From assembly GCA_946406115.1 (NCBI GenBank), contig OX291546.1:8053019-8117018 (forward strand): DNA of 64,000 nucleotides, read 5' to 3'. Under the pieces are notes generated by a model. The model did not search any database, was not told where the DNA came from, and worked only from the letters and a program-made list of their open reading frames with translations. The stretch is from Apoda limacodes (lineage: Eukaryota > Arthropoda > Insecta > Lepidoptera > Limacodidae). Below, one piece after another: positions 1 through 11,762 of this stretch (the stretch's first letter is position 1; each line of letters begins with the position of its first letter). Both the position numbers and the translations under genes were made by a program.

Positions 1-1144
1 CATAGAGGGTGATGAAAATTAGAGTGTATCACTCGGGCGCAAAACATATTTTTGACTCGGGCGCCGTACTTTGAATCCCTCGCCGTAAAAATATTATTTT
101 GAATCCTTGTGATGCAATCTACTATTGTACCTGTGGCACAATCTAGTTCACAGCTGAAACACACACTTTTTTTAGCCGCCCTCAATTTTACCGCTATTTT
201 TTTCTGTTCCGGGCTAATGGCTGGCTTGATCCCACACTAGATCAGGCTCTGACTAATGAAAACTTTCACCCATTCAAATCAAACAATGCTCCTTTTTAAC
301 ATATGACGTCATAGTTCAATGCCTTAGAGCTTAAATACACTTGATATTGCACTGGCAATGACAAAATTTCAATTACAATAAATATATCCAAATCCAAAAA
401 AATAAATAAATTTAGATAAGTATAATCGAACGAACAATTAAAAAAGAAAATATGGACACAAAAATTATTTTTAATAAAGAATATATGGACACAAAAAATT
501 TTTGATGATAAAAAATCGATAACTATTTTTGGACATTACACATAGCGCCATATAATCCCAAACTAAGCAACCAGGCTACGGATACAAATACATATCATAT
601 ATTTATACTTTTTCGTACATACAAAACAACCACACTCAGGGCAAAAAAAAATGTTCATCAGTAAATGTTTGTTCTGTAAGAAATCGAACAAATCGAGGGG
701 GATTCAGTAGGCATTATAATAACTTCTCATCTTAAAGGGATAAACTTTTGCTCCCGAATTGCCCTAAAAAAAAAATTAACTAAAGAGCAACGTTCACCCA
801 GCAGTAACCATAACCATTAACATTAAGCCAAAGATAAGCTTATCTCTGATTTATAGGCAGAGTTTATTAAAAACAGGCCTGAACAAGTTAACAACGAAAC
901 CGATTCCAAGGTAGTTGGTACTCGAGATAAAACCTTGATATTGAATGCTATTGAGTGTGCTACGAGCTTACTGGTGCGTAACAGAGTTGTAAGTTCAATT
1001 TCGAAATATATTCCAAATTTTTTGATAGTGAAGGAAGGAATTCAAAAATAAGTGAAGCGCTTGCCTTTTTTTGTGTCGGTTTCAGAAGTGTTTTGCTGTA
1101 GCAATTTAATTATCCGTTATTTTTCGTAAAAAAAATCGGTAAAG
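1..1144. other. AT-rich non-coding stretch
   Basis: I see no gene or recognisable element here. There are A-runs and T-runs and a short local repetition near the start, where two ACTCGGGCGC blocks lie about 25 bases apart. No open frame of useful length is present on either strand. Confidence 0.6.
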
Positions 1145-1182
1145 TAAAGTTGGACTCGCGCACAGTGAGATCCGTAACACCA
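1145..1182 (+). repeat. Short dispersed GGACTCGCGCAC-type repeat fragment
   Basis: A GGACTCGCGCAC core followed by a GTGAGATCCGTAAC-like stretch. Related cores (agtgcgagtcggac, then tgcgcac) recur near 5400 and near 60980, so this is a dispersed repeat. I recall similar cores as common in lepidopteran DNA; the element class is not clear from the sequence. Confidence 0.4.
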
Positions 1183-1220
1183 TTTAATTTACTAACAACA
1201 AAAAAGAATGTGTCGCTACG

Positions 1221-1275
1221 TGGTCCAATGACTAACTACGCCCGACGTTGCTTTACTTAGCATACCGTTTCCAAT
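1221..1275 (-). repeat. 5S rRNA-like SINE fragment (copy 1)
   Basis: Read on the minus strand, this stretch aligns with the internal-promoter half of 5S rRNA: a GCAACGTCGGGCG block (5S: GCAGCGTCGGGCG) followed by GTTAGTCATTGGACC, matching GTTAGTACTTAGATGGGGGACC with gaps. Three more pieces in the window share the block. Dispersed, diverged 5S-like pieces in unique DNA point to 5S-derived SINEs (SINE3-like) rather than a 5S gene. Confidence 0.45.
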
Positions 1276-1487
1276 AAACGAATGGTGGGTTGGTCACGAG
1301 TTCCTTCAAACTGAACCTACGTATGACCTACGTTTATTTACTAGCGCCATATAGTTAACTTTTAAACTTCAACCTAAAATTCATTAATAAAACCTTGTCG
1401 TTTGATATAAGAAAGGACATGATTTATGAAAGTAAAAGTTTTTTTTAATAATCTATAAATAATGGGCGTTTAAACTTTTTTTGTATA

Positions 1488-3195
1488 TATTACTAAGGTG
1501 GAAAGTAAACACACAGTCCACCTGATAGTAAGTAATCACCGTGACCTATGGACGCTTGTAACACCAGGGGTATCACTCGCGCGTTGCCGAACCTTCAAAA
1601 GTCCAATAAAATCTTTCTTGAAGAACCCCATAGTGTAGGAAAACCTTGGCAGCTCATTCCACAACCCAAGCGTTCGCGGGAGGAAGTTTCTCTGAAACCG
1701 CACTGTACGCGACAATTTCGGTTCTAGAGTGTAAGAATGAATTCCCTGCCGATGGCGAGCGGTGCGATGGTAGAAAGTAGCCGAGGGCATCATTTTGAAC
1801 AATTCCTCAGAACACATCCCATTGTATCCTTGTATCCTGGTTCACCAGCCGTGAGATGAAAGCAGTACTCCATATGGGGCCGAAACTGCGACTTGTAACG
1901 CAGCAACCTGTACACCGACGTGAATTTTGCTCTGTTGAGTACAACAAGTTTTCTTGTCTAACTAATGATTTTGGAACTAAACATCGCTGGAGATGTCAAC
2001 ACCAAGGATCCCAATGCTCTTGGAGATCGAGAGGGTAGTGTTCTGGAATTGTGGGACTACAGTGAATGGGGTTTTCTTAGCGGTGAACGCACAGTCTTGT
2101 GTCTTTGTAGGGTTGAATCGGACCAAGTTTTCCCGTCCCCAGTCAGAGACTTTAGACACAGTGGTCTCAATTTGAGACAAAAGTAACGAGGGATGTTAGC
2201 ATGGCCCGTGTAATAAGCGTGCCCAGTACTGTCATCTGCATAGCAATGTATGTTGTTGATGTCCATCATGTCATTGATATGCAGTAGAAACAGCATAGGA
2301 GACAGCACAGAGCCTTGCGAGACACTAACATTAATGTCTATGCTATCAGAACAACTACCGTCAACTACGGCTCGTACGCTTCTGCCAGGCAAAAAGCTAG
2401 CTACCATTTGCACAAACCCGCTCCGTACTACCTCTCAACCACTCCGTAATATGGCAAATTCGATACAAGACCCCGGTGCCAGAACCAAACAAACGCCTTC
2501 GCTATGTCCAGGCTACATGCCAATACCTTGCCCTGACTCTCAATGGCTAGTGCCCATCGATGTGTGAGATACACTAGAAGGTCACCAGTCGAGCTACCGT
2601 GGCGAAATCCATATTTACGGTCGCTAACCAGGTCGTGTTTTTCTAGGTATCTTAAAAGCTGTGTTGATCATACACTCCATCACCTTGGAAAGGAGAGAAG
2701 GTAAAAGCGATATGTCTGTAATTCGATGGTTCTGATCTATCGCCCTTTTTGAGCACTGGGTGCACATTCGTAGTCTTCCATGAAGACGGAAATTACCTAG
2801 TGTGGTACGAAAGCGCGAAGAGGCGCGTGAGTACAGGACATAACTCAGTAAGCACACTGCTTAAGCATCACTGCTGGTATACCGTTTGGCCCACTCGACT
2901 TATGAACGTCTAGAGAAAGCAACACCTGCCGGACCGTTCGTTGTTGCATGGAGATTTCTGGCATGGTCTTACCGCACCACGGTATAGTTGGTGGTACAAC
3001 GCCTTCGTCATTCATATTCGAGTTTGAGGCAAAGAGACTGCCCTGTAGATCGGCTTTCGCTTCAGCACTACAGGCCAAATCACCATCGGTCTTTTGCAGT
3101 GCTGGTAATGACGACTGGCAAAAGTCCCCTCCTGCAGCTTTAGCAAACGACCAAAAAGCACATCTCCCACAGGGATAGCTCGTAAGTCACCCACC
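1488..3195 (-). mobile_element. Degenerate CR1/Jockey-type LINE, RT to 3' end
   Basis: Minus-strand non-LTR retrotransposon relic. Read from high to low coordinates it has the pre-RT region (LDVHKSSGPNGIPAVMLK, about 2845-2950), a frame-broken RT core, SVSQGSVLSPMLFLLHIND then YADDST (about 2245-2320), KVSDWGRENLVRFNPTKTQ (2060-2160), GILGVDISSDV (about 1977-2010), and the C-terminal part from CSEELFKMMPSATFYHRTAR to GVTSVHRSR (1536-1817). Compared with the 6.7-kb copy it lacks the QRRAVRIVDD to FYRLYNG segment, because the PHMEY-type region runs directly into CSEELF. It ends in a T-rich run near 1475, its poly-A on the minus strand. Many stops and frameshifts; no intact protein is possible. 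The clade call (CR1 versus Jockey) is from memory of family motifs. Confidence 0.8.
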
Positions 3196-3597
3196 TACTT
3201 TGCCGATGAATTGAAATTTAACTATGGCAGTTGTTTTTCTACTGTATGAATTACAATTAAATTAATAAGAATAACATTAGACGATTTGAAAGAGCTCTCA
3301 AAGGGCCTATTTAAATATTTTTCGTTTTATTTACTGAATTTTCTGAAGAAGACTAAACCGCTAAACGTTGTAAATATTGAGCTTTTTCTGTTCTGTTAGG
3401 TCATATCAAGTATTATTTTAAGGGGTTCGATTTTGGCAATTTTATAACAAGCTTTTATTGAGTTTCACTGAGTTGTCTGTCTGTAGTGAAATCTTGCAAG
3501 TAAAATTTGACACACTTACCTGTTTCCAATTGAGCTGAAATTTTGCACGCATAGGCATATCGCATGACAATGCAATATTATGATAGTATTGAGCTGA
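3196..3597. other. AT-rich spacer
   Basis: Nothing recognised between the LINE relic and the 120-bp minisatellite. Confidence 0.5.
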
Positions 3598-4110
3598 TCT
3601 GATGATGGAGCTGGAAGGTGGCCATAGGAACTCTGCAATGAAACGACGCAACCCCATCGAGTTTGGACTCGTTTGATTCGTCTTGACGAGTACTTTGTGT
3701 TAAGGTGGTATTCAGGGTCTGATGATGGAGCTGGAAGGTAACCATAGAAACTCTGTTATAAAACGGCATAACTCTATCGAGTTTGGGTTCGCTCGTTTGT
3801 TTTGTCTTGACGAATACCTTGTCTCTAGACTGTATCCAGGGTCTGATGATGGAGCTAGAAGGTGGCCATAGGAAGTCCAGAATTGAACAGTACAATCCCA
3901 TCGAGTTTGGGCACATTTGATACATCTTGACGAGTACTTTGATCCTAATTGGTTACCAGGGTTTGATGATGAAGCTAGAAGGTGACAATAGGAACTCTGT
4001 AATATAACGATGTAACCGCATCGAGTTTGGGCTCGTTAGAAATCGTCTTGATAGTACTTTGGTCCTAGGTAATATCCATATGCAACCCTATCAAATTTGG
4101 GAAAATTCAA
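3598..4110 (+). repeat. 120-bp minisatellite, four units plus a partial fifth
   Basis: Four diverged direct repeats begin with a TGATGATGGAGCTGGAAGG-like motif at about 3600, 3720, 3844 and 3964, giving periods of 120, 124 and 120. Each unit also carries an ATCGAGTTTGG block and a CTTGACGAGTACTTTG-like block. A partial fifth unit (AACCCTATCAAATTTGGG) follows near 4085. Open minus-strand frames across it arise from the periodicity and are not genes. Confidence 0.85.
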
Positions 4111-5254
4111 TTGTTATGAATGTGAATTCTATTTGATTAGATGGATGACCCAGTGCCAAGGTGAGCAAGTGCCGAGGGCTGAATGGTATGAGGGTGTATC
4201 AACCTGTCATATCGCTAACGTTGCGCCTCAAGGTACCAGAGCGAACCCGACTGTACTGAAGCCCTTATCCCCCTACAATGAACCTCGGGGGGGTTTGGAC
4301 CTTTTACGTCCTATATACTCGTAGGAACAAAATTATTAAAAATCCCGAATCATGTTATACTAAAAATTTAAAAATAAAAATAAATCACTAAATTGCGTTT
4401 TAAACGCGATACATAAATGATTTATAGGTAAATTATATTGCATCTTGCCGTCGAAACGTAACACGCTTTTATTAGTTTTATTAAGAACTGTAATATTTTG
4501 ACAGCAAGACTAATAAAGACGGTGTACCGCGCTTTTATTTTAAAAAATGAGATATAATGTACCTATAAAATGGTATATTTTTTAACAGAATTAAATTATT
4601 TTTAACCTTTTAGTTATTTTAATAAACAAGTAATAAAAGCTTATTTTTAAACACAATTTCTTTCTTATTTCGTTTCGACCATTGTTTAAGTTGATTGTGA
4701 CTAATTACTGCGTTCGTTTTTTTAGGTATACTTATAGATAAGGGATTTATTAAGGGATTGCAATCCCCCGTGCGGAGTTCGCATCATTGGTAGGCCTACG
4801 GTATCCTGCATCAATCATGCGGATCTGCGCAAATCCTGCAAATTTATAAAAGCAATGAAGTTTAAGGGTTACCTATTGACAACATTCATTTAATAGTTCG
4901 CAAGTACAACTATTGTTTTATTTATATATTGATTGATTGATGTATTGAGTTTTTTTAAGTCCGAAGCGGCACCTTCAAAATATGGGTTCAAGGAATACGT
5001 AGGTATCTATCTTTAACCCCTATTTGATAAAAAAAATAAAATATGCAGCAGCAAATGGGAACCTCATTGCAACACTAACTTTTTTCTAGCTAGATCCATT
5101 TTGAATCAAATTTTGATATCACATGAAGGCAAACTGAAATGACTAGATTTAAGCCTTTACAAAAAGCCAATACAATTAACTTTCTTTTAAATCTTTCTGT
5201 CTAAATCAGTAAAGTTATGCATTATACATAATTAATTTTATATTTACTCGATAT
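4111..5254. other. AT-rich non-coding stretch
   Basis: A somewhat GC-richer patch at 4140-4320 holds a 75-codon open frame with no recognisable motif. The rest is AT-rich with no feature I can support. Confidence 0.5.
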
Positions 5255-5525
5255 CTATATATGTATGTATGTATATAAAAAACATGGTAAAATGAATCCC
5301 TGTTTCCTTTGGTCGAGCCATAACTTCCGAACGACTGCACCAAATCGAATTATTCTTTTTTTTGTTATTGTTAGAGCAAGTTTTTTATAAAGGGTTAAGT
5401 GCGAGTCGGACTTGCGCACTAAGGGTAATCTGATTGCAATGAAATTTTGGTACATTGTTTGTGCACACGCCGGGGAAGGTTTCTAAATTAGTACAAGGTG
5501 GCGCGCCAGTTGTTTAAAAAAAAAC
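5255..5525. repeat. Dispersed repeat, inverted partner at 63 kb
   Basis: The segment with AAATTTTGGTACATTGTTTG, a GAAGGTTTCTAAATTAGTAC block and GGTGGCGCGCCAGTTGTTT (about 5440-5515) recurs in reverse complement at about 63258-63365. The upstream part has a TATGTATGTATG microsatellite and an agtgcgagtcggac core. Because two copies about 58 kb apart share it in opposite orientation, it is an interspersed repeat. The class is unknown. Confidence 0.65.
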
Positions 5526-5839
5526 AACGTTAGCCTGGTCAGCTAGTTTTAAATAAAAATGATTTTGCTTAGTCACGTATCCACTGTAGTTTATTATTAT
5601 TTAACTTTGTACTTATGCAACTTATTAAAACCATGTAATCAAAAGACAAACTATTTTTATAATAAGTCCTTAAAAAAACTTTATTAGATCCTATATGCCT
5701 AGCGTCTTTCTATACACAAATAAACACACTCTTGCTGGTCTAGATTCTCAGATATTTTTTTACCGAAGACACGAGACCAAGACATGAGTTTCAGCCGAAA
5801 CGATAGAACGTTAGTGTCTACTCATACATTTTAAAACAC
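5526..5839. other. AT-rich spacer
   Basis: No gene or recognisable repeat seen. Confidence 0.45.
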
Positions 5840-6130
5840 GTTGTAAAAAAATGATAGTTCTTCTGGCTAGCGGGTGTGACTTGTGAGTCAGCCATTGGTT
5901 GTTTGTCCATTACAGGGACACAGGCTCTCCTTAAAGGAAGGAGACTTAGGCCATAGTCCACCGTGCTGGCCCAGTGTTGGCAATTTACAGATGTTATCAA
6001 ACTCGACAATCAAGTGGCCATTCGACTATATGTCAGAATGTTGGCGCCACTCATAACACTTCTGAACTGACTTAACGACTGCAGTCACATGACAACAGCC
6101 AAGGCGAACGGTTAAACGTGCCCTCCAAAG
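5840..6130 (-). repeat. SINE or RTE-tail-like element body
   Basis: On the minus strand it reads CAACACTGGGCCAGCACGG, TGGACTATGGCCTAAGTC, an AAGGAGAGCCTGTGTCCC block and then CAATGGCTGACTCAC. This order resembles the 3' region I know from lepidopteran RTE/SINE elements (ggcccagcg, tggactaaggcctaa, agaggagacccgtg). It lies directly 3' (on the minus strand) of the 5S-like block at 6161-6225, so the two could form one composite 5S-headed element. Confidence 0.45.
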
Positions 6131-6160
6131 CACGGTGTAGATCATAAAAATGTGCCACTA

Positions 6161-6225
6161 TGCGGAACCCTATCCAACGACTGGCCATGCCCGACGTTGC
6201 TGAAATTCGCATATCGTTTCCAATC
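6161..6225 (-). repeat. 5S rRNA-like SINE fragment (copy 2)
   Basis: The minus strand carries GCAACGTCGGGCATGG and then a GGATAGGGTTCCGC block, matching in order the 5S internal-promoter region and its downstream GGGGGACCGC segment with gaps. It could be the head of the element at 5840-6130. Confidence 0.4.
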
Positions 6226-6689
6226 TGATTCACAAATTAAAGTGAGCCACAAGCTCTTTATAAATTCGGACATATATTGTGTGAAAGTAGATTGTACTTT
6301 TGATGAACAGCATTTTCTTTATTTATAACACTAAAAAAGAAACAATATTGAATCTACTACAACTTACCAGTTTCATTCTCATTATCACGGAACTCTAACT
6401 AAAATCATTACATAGATTAAGACAAAGATCTAGAAATGGTCTTAGAGTAAAGAATGATTCCTAAATTCAATCTTTCCCTATGGCTGCCGAGAAGTTTGTT
6501 CAATTCAATTAGCCCTCTACCACAGTAGCCTCTACTAAAAACTCTAGCAAGAATATTACAAGTTCGCGCTCTATAATTAAATTGTTATAATTTGTTTCAG
6601 TTTCTGCATCGCCTACTGAACGGTAGAGGTTGGAGCTAGGCGTGTACCAATGAGTCTTATTCTTAATTTTTTAAGAAGCTTTTTTTTTT

Positions 6690-7700
6690 TATACCACTAA
6701 GGTGGCAAACAAGCTTACGGTCGGCCTGATGGTAAGCGGTCACCGTAGCCTATGGACGCTTGCAACACCAGGGGTATCACTTGCGCGTTACCGACCCTTC
6801 AGAAATCTAATAACTTCTTTCTTGAAGAACTCTATACTGCAGTCCTTGCAGAAAACCTTGGCAGGAAGCTCATTCCACAACTTAAGCGTTCGCGGGAGGA
6901 AGTTTCACTGAAACAGCACTGTACGCGACCATTTAGGTTCTAAAGTGTGAGAATGAATTCCCTGCCGATGGCGAGCGGTGCGATGGTAGAAAGTAGCCGT
7001 GGGCATCATTCCGAACAATTCCTCAGAACACAACCCATTGTACAAACGGTAGAACACACACAGGGAGGCAAAGTCTCTCCTCAGACTTAAGGGCTCGATA
7101 CCGCAAGTGAGTTTGGAATCGTCGACAATTCTCACAGCCCGTCGTTGAACCGAGTCAAAAGGGCCAAGTCTAATCTTATCTTGTAAATGATCTCGGAACT
7201 GAACATCGCTGGAGATGTCGACACCAAGGATCCCAATGCTCTTGGAGATGGAGAGGGGAGTGTTCTGGAATTGTGAGACTACAGTGAATAGAGTTTTCTT
7301 AGCGGTGAACGCGCACACTTGTGTGTTTGTAGGGTTGAATCGGACCAAGTTTACCCGTCCCCGGTCAGAGACCTGGGACAGTATGGTCTCGATTTAAGAC
7401 ACAAGTTCTCCGCGGTTTTCCTCCACAACGGAACGAGGGATGTTTGCACGACCCGTGTAAAAAGCGTCACCAGTACTGTCATATGCATAGCAATGTATGT
7501 TGTTGATGACCAACATGTCATTGATATGCAGTGGAAACAGCGTAGGAGACAGAACAGAGCCTTGCGGGACACCAGCATTAATGTCCATGCTATCAGAGCA
7601 ACTACCGTCAACTACGGTTCATATGCGTCTGCTGGACAAAAAGCTAGCCACCCATTTGCACAAAACCTCGGGCACTCCGTAAGATGGCAACTTCTGACGA
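6690..7700 (-). mobile_element. Degenerate CR1/Jockey-type LINE, second copy
   Basis: Same family and orientation as the copy at 1488-3195. From high to low coordinates: DINAGVPQGSVLSPTLFPLH (7394-7588), then YAYDST where YADD is expected, so a catalytic aspartate is replaced by tyrosine. It continues to LVRFNPTNTQVCAFTAKK, GILGVDISSDVQFRDHLQDK, then directly GPFDSVQRRAVRIVDD and CSEELFGMMPTATFYHRTAR. The jump from DHLQDK to GPFDSVQ marks a deletion of the PGQRLxLYKAQVRPHMEYC segment, which the first copy partly keeps. It ends at a poly-T (6680-6690, poly-A on the minus strand) next to the TTTATACCACTAAGGTGGC end typical of this family. Dead copy. Confidence 0.8.
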
Positions 7701-8555
7701 AAAAGATTCAGATGTGATAAAAACAAAATCATAGAAAAATAACATTTGAAATGACCAATACTATATAGAACAGAAACTTCATAGGGTCTCTAAGAACCTA
7801 TTAAAATAACGTTATCGGTGGTGTCAAATCTTCTAAGTTAATTTTCACAAATAAAAAAATATTTTTTTTACTAATTCTTTGTTGGAGCCTCAATTTTTGC
7901 AATCAATTAAAATTAAGTAATTAAAACTTAAACTAGGTTAAAGTTAAATGGAAAATTTCGTGTAAAATCTTCAAACCCGAAGGACGTTAAAACTTTTCGT
8001 TTTACAAATTTAGACCCGTTTTAAATGGAGTCTTTAAATGGTAAGAAAAAAGCTATTTAAAACAAAGCCCAAGTTTTACTCAATTTTATGCATCGTATAA
8101 AACGATTATTCACTTTACGTCGCGACGCGTTGAATGATCCATTATTTCTGAACGCAAGTGCGCAATAAAGTCGTAAGCTATTAAATTTATAATCAATCAA
8201 TACACATCAAAACTTAATGCTTAAAAAAGAGCTTCTTCATTAAATTGATACTAGTTTTTGCCTCGGTTTTGTCTAATTTAATTATATTTATCTACCTTAA
8301 TGAAGCTTGAACGAAATTTCTGGTTGTCTAACATATTGTTATACCGAACAGTAAAGTGTTTACTAGACATTTAATATTATTACAATTCCGTTCCCGTTGC
8401 TTAAAGTTTAAGATCATAGTAAAATTAATTTTCCTTTGTCATAAAATCAATACGGATAAAAATTAAAAAAAAAAAGTAAATAAAAAATAACCTATATTGA
8501 CTTTTGGTAAATTGGTTAATGTTTTATTGGCCGATCAAAATAATATTTAAAATTA
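7701..8555. other. AT-rich non-coding stretch
   Basis: No open frame of note and no repeat I recognise. Confidence 0.5.
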
Positions 8556-8557
8556 AT

Positions 8558-8805
8558 ACTTACACAAAATCGAGAGAAAATCCGATATATCCAATGAACA
8601 AAACACAGCACTAAACCACAACCCAAAAGCCTAATAGCCACTTCACTCACATAAAAAAATTACAAATTTAAATTCCGAACACTGAAGCCAAAAGTTAGAA
8701 TATCCCGCGTTTTTCGCTGGGCTGCACAGCTTCCTGGCAGCCATACGTCAACAGGTCGCGTCCCACACTGCCTGCGGCCGCCCCGGCCGACCCGTACGCG
8801 CTCGC
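8558..8805 (-). promoter_or_regulatory. Candidate promoter and non-coding first exon
   Basis: About 100 bases (8700-8805) are strikingly GC- and CpG-rich within AT-rich DNA (GCGGCCGCCCCGGCCG and similar). Just downstream on the minus strand is an initiator-like TTCAGTG near 8683. A strong 5' splice-site match, GTAAGTATT, starts at 8563, giving a possible 120-nt untranslated exon (8564-8683). Known: insect initiators often contain TCAGT, and a first exon ending at GTAAGT is common. Inference: a minus-strand gene with a long first intron running left out of this window. No coding exon was found to support it, and the GC-rich patch could equally be an unrelated insert. Confidence 0.25.
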
Positions 8806-8809
8806 GCCA

Positions 8810-11180
8810 AAAATAATAACTTTCAGAAGGACATTAGAGGTTTTCAATGACCCTTCTACTATTGGAAAATGGCTTTACTGCTCTATAATGTTAGCTCCCT
8901 CTTGAAAATTGTTATATATTATTGTTTTACTTCAAAACAAAGGCCAATTATACGGGCTTTGTGCGTGTAATAGGGTACTTATTTTTTTTCTTTTTTTATC
9001 AAAATGTAGGGAATTGAAAAGCTGAAAAGCTCTTTTTTTGTTTAATATGATATACAATGCAACATTATTAATTCTTAAAATAAATGGGGGGGCAAATTTT
9101 ATACCGTCACAGGATTTTAACCCACCATTTATTTCTGGAACAATCGCCTTACAAATATGAAATTATCTAAAAATTCCTGTAGGTAATACAACTGCGCTTC
9201 TTTCCGATTGAATAGTACTGATGATTTAAAAATAGTTAATTTTTGCTAAGGGTGTCAAATGTACATCAAAAAAGCTACAACTGAAATTTTAAAATTAAAA
9301 AAAAATCCCTAAACCAAAAAAACATTTCGAATGAAGTAAAGTAGAATCCCTCACCATATTGTCCTCGTTTCTCTTTTCTACTCTATCATCGGACCCTGAT
9401 CACCGTCCAACCCTTAGCCCAAACATGATTCCCAGTAGGGTGCAGCGTCAAGTCAAGGTTTTTGTTTCTTCATGTTATTGCAATATCATTAAAGTAACAG
9501 GATCCCATCGGATTTCGAATCGCTTAGTGTTTAATGTTTATTAGTGGCAGTTGTTCAAATCGCTTAATAAAATGTACAAGAACTGATGAATTTCGTAAAT
9601 TTCTTGGTTTTAATGAGATTTTTAAATACCTACCTACGCAGTTCGGATGGACTTCCTTAAGCCAACTTGCACGCTGTCACCGCCCATATCTCTCACCACT
9701 GGAAAGAGGTAACCTTTAGGGAAAGAATATCGAAATATCGTAACTCCGGAATCTTGGAACCTTAGGTCCGATATTAAAATTCCGATACTAAGTAAATCAA
9801 TATCGTAACATCGGAATAAGTCAAAATTTTCATTTAAGTTTTTGAATGAGATGCAAACTATGCCACTTACCTTTATAGGATCACTCACAAGCACGTTCGT
9901 CCGTCTGTCCTTCCTTTTCGCCAACAATATTTGAAGTAAAAAACTACGTCAAATGGTTTATGTATACCTGCGGCTAGATACACCCACCCAGATCATCATG
10001 TAGGGGGCAGCCTTATTAACTAACCACATTTAGGCTGGGTTTCATCACCGTAACACTGCTTTTGATACATTGTAAATGAACTAAAATGGCTTTATTTATA
10101 TATGTCCCACACGTTAAGTCACCAGCTTTAGAGTAAAAAGCTTTATAATAATATACAGTTTGTCAGTTCTTTTCAGGTTAATAAGTCAATATTGGACAAG
10201 GGAAACAGTAAACTATTATAAAATAAAACGTATAAACAAAACCCTTCAGAAAACTTTTTGATTAAGATTTTTTTTTAAACGATCTAGACAAAATTCTAAC
10301 ATTGAATCCAGTAACCTGTTCCGAAACGAACATCAATATCTGACCGTCGACCGTCGACCGTCGTTGTCGACGATTCTGATTTCACGCCCGATGATAACAT
10401 CGGTGGATGGGGTCGCAAGCTGCACGCGAACTTTTAGCCTTGAACTAAATGTCTTAAAGCAAAGTATCTGAGCATACCATGTTCTTAATGATCTATTAAG
10501 TTCGTTTTGGTTTAAACCTTTAAATCATTCAAAAAAAGACAAATAATTTCGCTATATCTGTTCGTATCTTATAATAAAAATGGTAAACACTAAAGTTGTT
10601 CCAAAAACCACTTAAGTTCTTACCATTTTTACTGATAACTTCAGGATAACCGAGTTAATTCCTCTTAAATTCACAATTGCACAGTCCAATTCGTACAGTG
10701 TTCAGGAAAATTAAAGAAAAGAATATGAAAAAACCGACGCAAAATGTCTATTCAATCACGTTCAAGAATCATGTACATGCTGAGTCTATGGTATCCATCT
10801 GAGTCACTTGCGTTACGATGTCACTTACAATCGTGTATGACACCAAATAGAAGTAATATACCGTCATTACCATGTTCAATATTTATATCTACAAAACCAA
10901 TACACTTAAAACAGTATACAAAACTTCGTAATCACTAATTTGACCTAAATGCTCTTATACCGCTAGACGGAAAGGTGCCAAGGTACGACTAATCACTACA
11001 CGAGTAGTGGCGAAGAAATCACGAGACGGAGCGATTTTATCCAACATCGCGTGTCTGGCCCCAGGATTACATTACTCTACACATTGATTGTTTCACCACC
11101 TCGATGTAATATATGAACATATCGCACATACAGACAATTATATAGCGTTTCGACTTATTGTAGAAGTCGGACTCATATAC
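8810..11180. other. AT-rich non-coding stretch
   Basis: No gene recognised. Small local repeats occur: a GACCGTC tandem near 10341-10376, and a stretch near 9730-9820 where ATATCGTAAC-like words recur. Short open frames here carry no recognisable motif. Confidence 0.45.
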
Positions 11181-11207
11181 CATTTTGACTTTGACTTTGA
11201 CTTTGTT
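11181..11207 (+). repeat. (TTTGAC)n LINE 3' tail
   Basis: CATTTTGACTTTGACTTTGA matches the tail at the 3' end of the LINE relics at 34,795 and 49,405. It probably marks the end of a severely truncated copy of that family. I could not follow homology upstream with confidence. Confidence 0.5.
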
Positions 11208-11260
11208 AGTTTTGTACCACCATTAATTATGTAATTTACGAACCTAAGCAAAAACGTGCC

Positions 11261-11318
11261 GCCAAGCAATCTATCATCCAATTACTGATCAAGCCCGACG
11301 TTGCTTAGTTTCCAACAA
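11261..11318 (-). repeat. 5S rRNA-like SINE fragment (copy 3)
   Basis: The best 5S match in the window. The minus strand reads AAGCAACGTCGGGCTTG, then CAGTAATTGGATGATAGAT and TGCTTGG, collinear with 5S AAGCAGCGTCGGGC, TAGTACTTAGATGGGGGAC and CGCTTGG. Confidence 0.5.
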
Positions 11319-11397
11319 AAATATTTTACTGTTTCTCTTAATTGTTACTGTTTGAGCTGTGTTTTGATATATCAGTAAATTAACTCATTAATATGCA

Positions 11398-11762
11398 GAC
11401 TAGCTTTTGCTCGCGGTTTCACTCGCCCTTTTTCGGTTATCGGCGTAGGATTTTAACGGCAAATCTCTAATTATAGAAAAAAAACTGACTCACACTTAAC
11501 GTTTTCAAGTAGTTTATGCCTTTCCCCAGCACTCAAACTATCTCCCTGCCCAATTTGCCCGCGGTTCCAGGCGCCCTAAATCCGGTTATCGGTGTGGGAT
11601 TTCAAAGGCAACTTCTTAATTATAGAAAAAACCGACTCACGCTTGACGTTCTTACCCGGGATTCAAACTATCTCCACGCCAAATTTCATCTTAACCGGTA
11701 TTGCAGTTTAAGCGTGAAAAGGTAACAGACAGACAGACAGAGTTACTTTTAAATTTATAATA
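11398..11762 (+). repeat. Lepidopteran-type short interspersed element, nested double
   Basis: Starts ACTAGCTTTTGCTCGCGG and ends with GGTAACAGACAGACAGACAG followed by a TTACTTTTAAATTTATAA-like end. Inside, the module GCCCGCGGTTCC, GGTTATCGGTGTGGGATT, AAAACCGACTCACGCTTGACG occurs twice (from about 11400 and about 11557), so one copy appears inserted into or recombined with another. Similar heads and tails recur at about 28250, 59565 and 62412. Confidence 0.6.

Noticed and set aside
1221..1275. Genuine 5S rRNA gene
   Set aside because: Only part of the 5S sequence is matched, with several changes and gaps; there are no tandem gene copies and no clean terminator.
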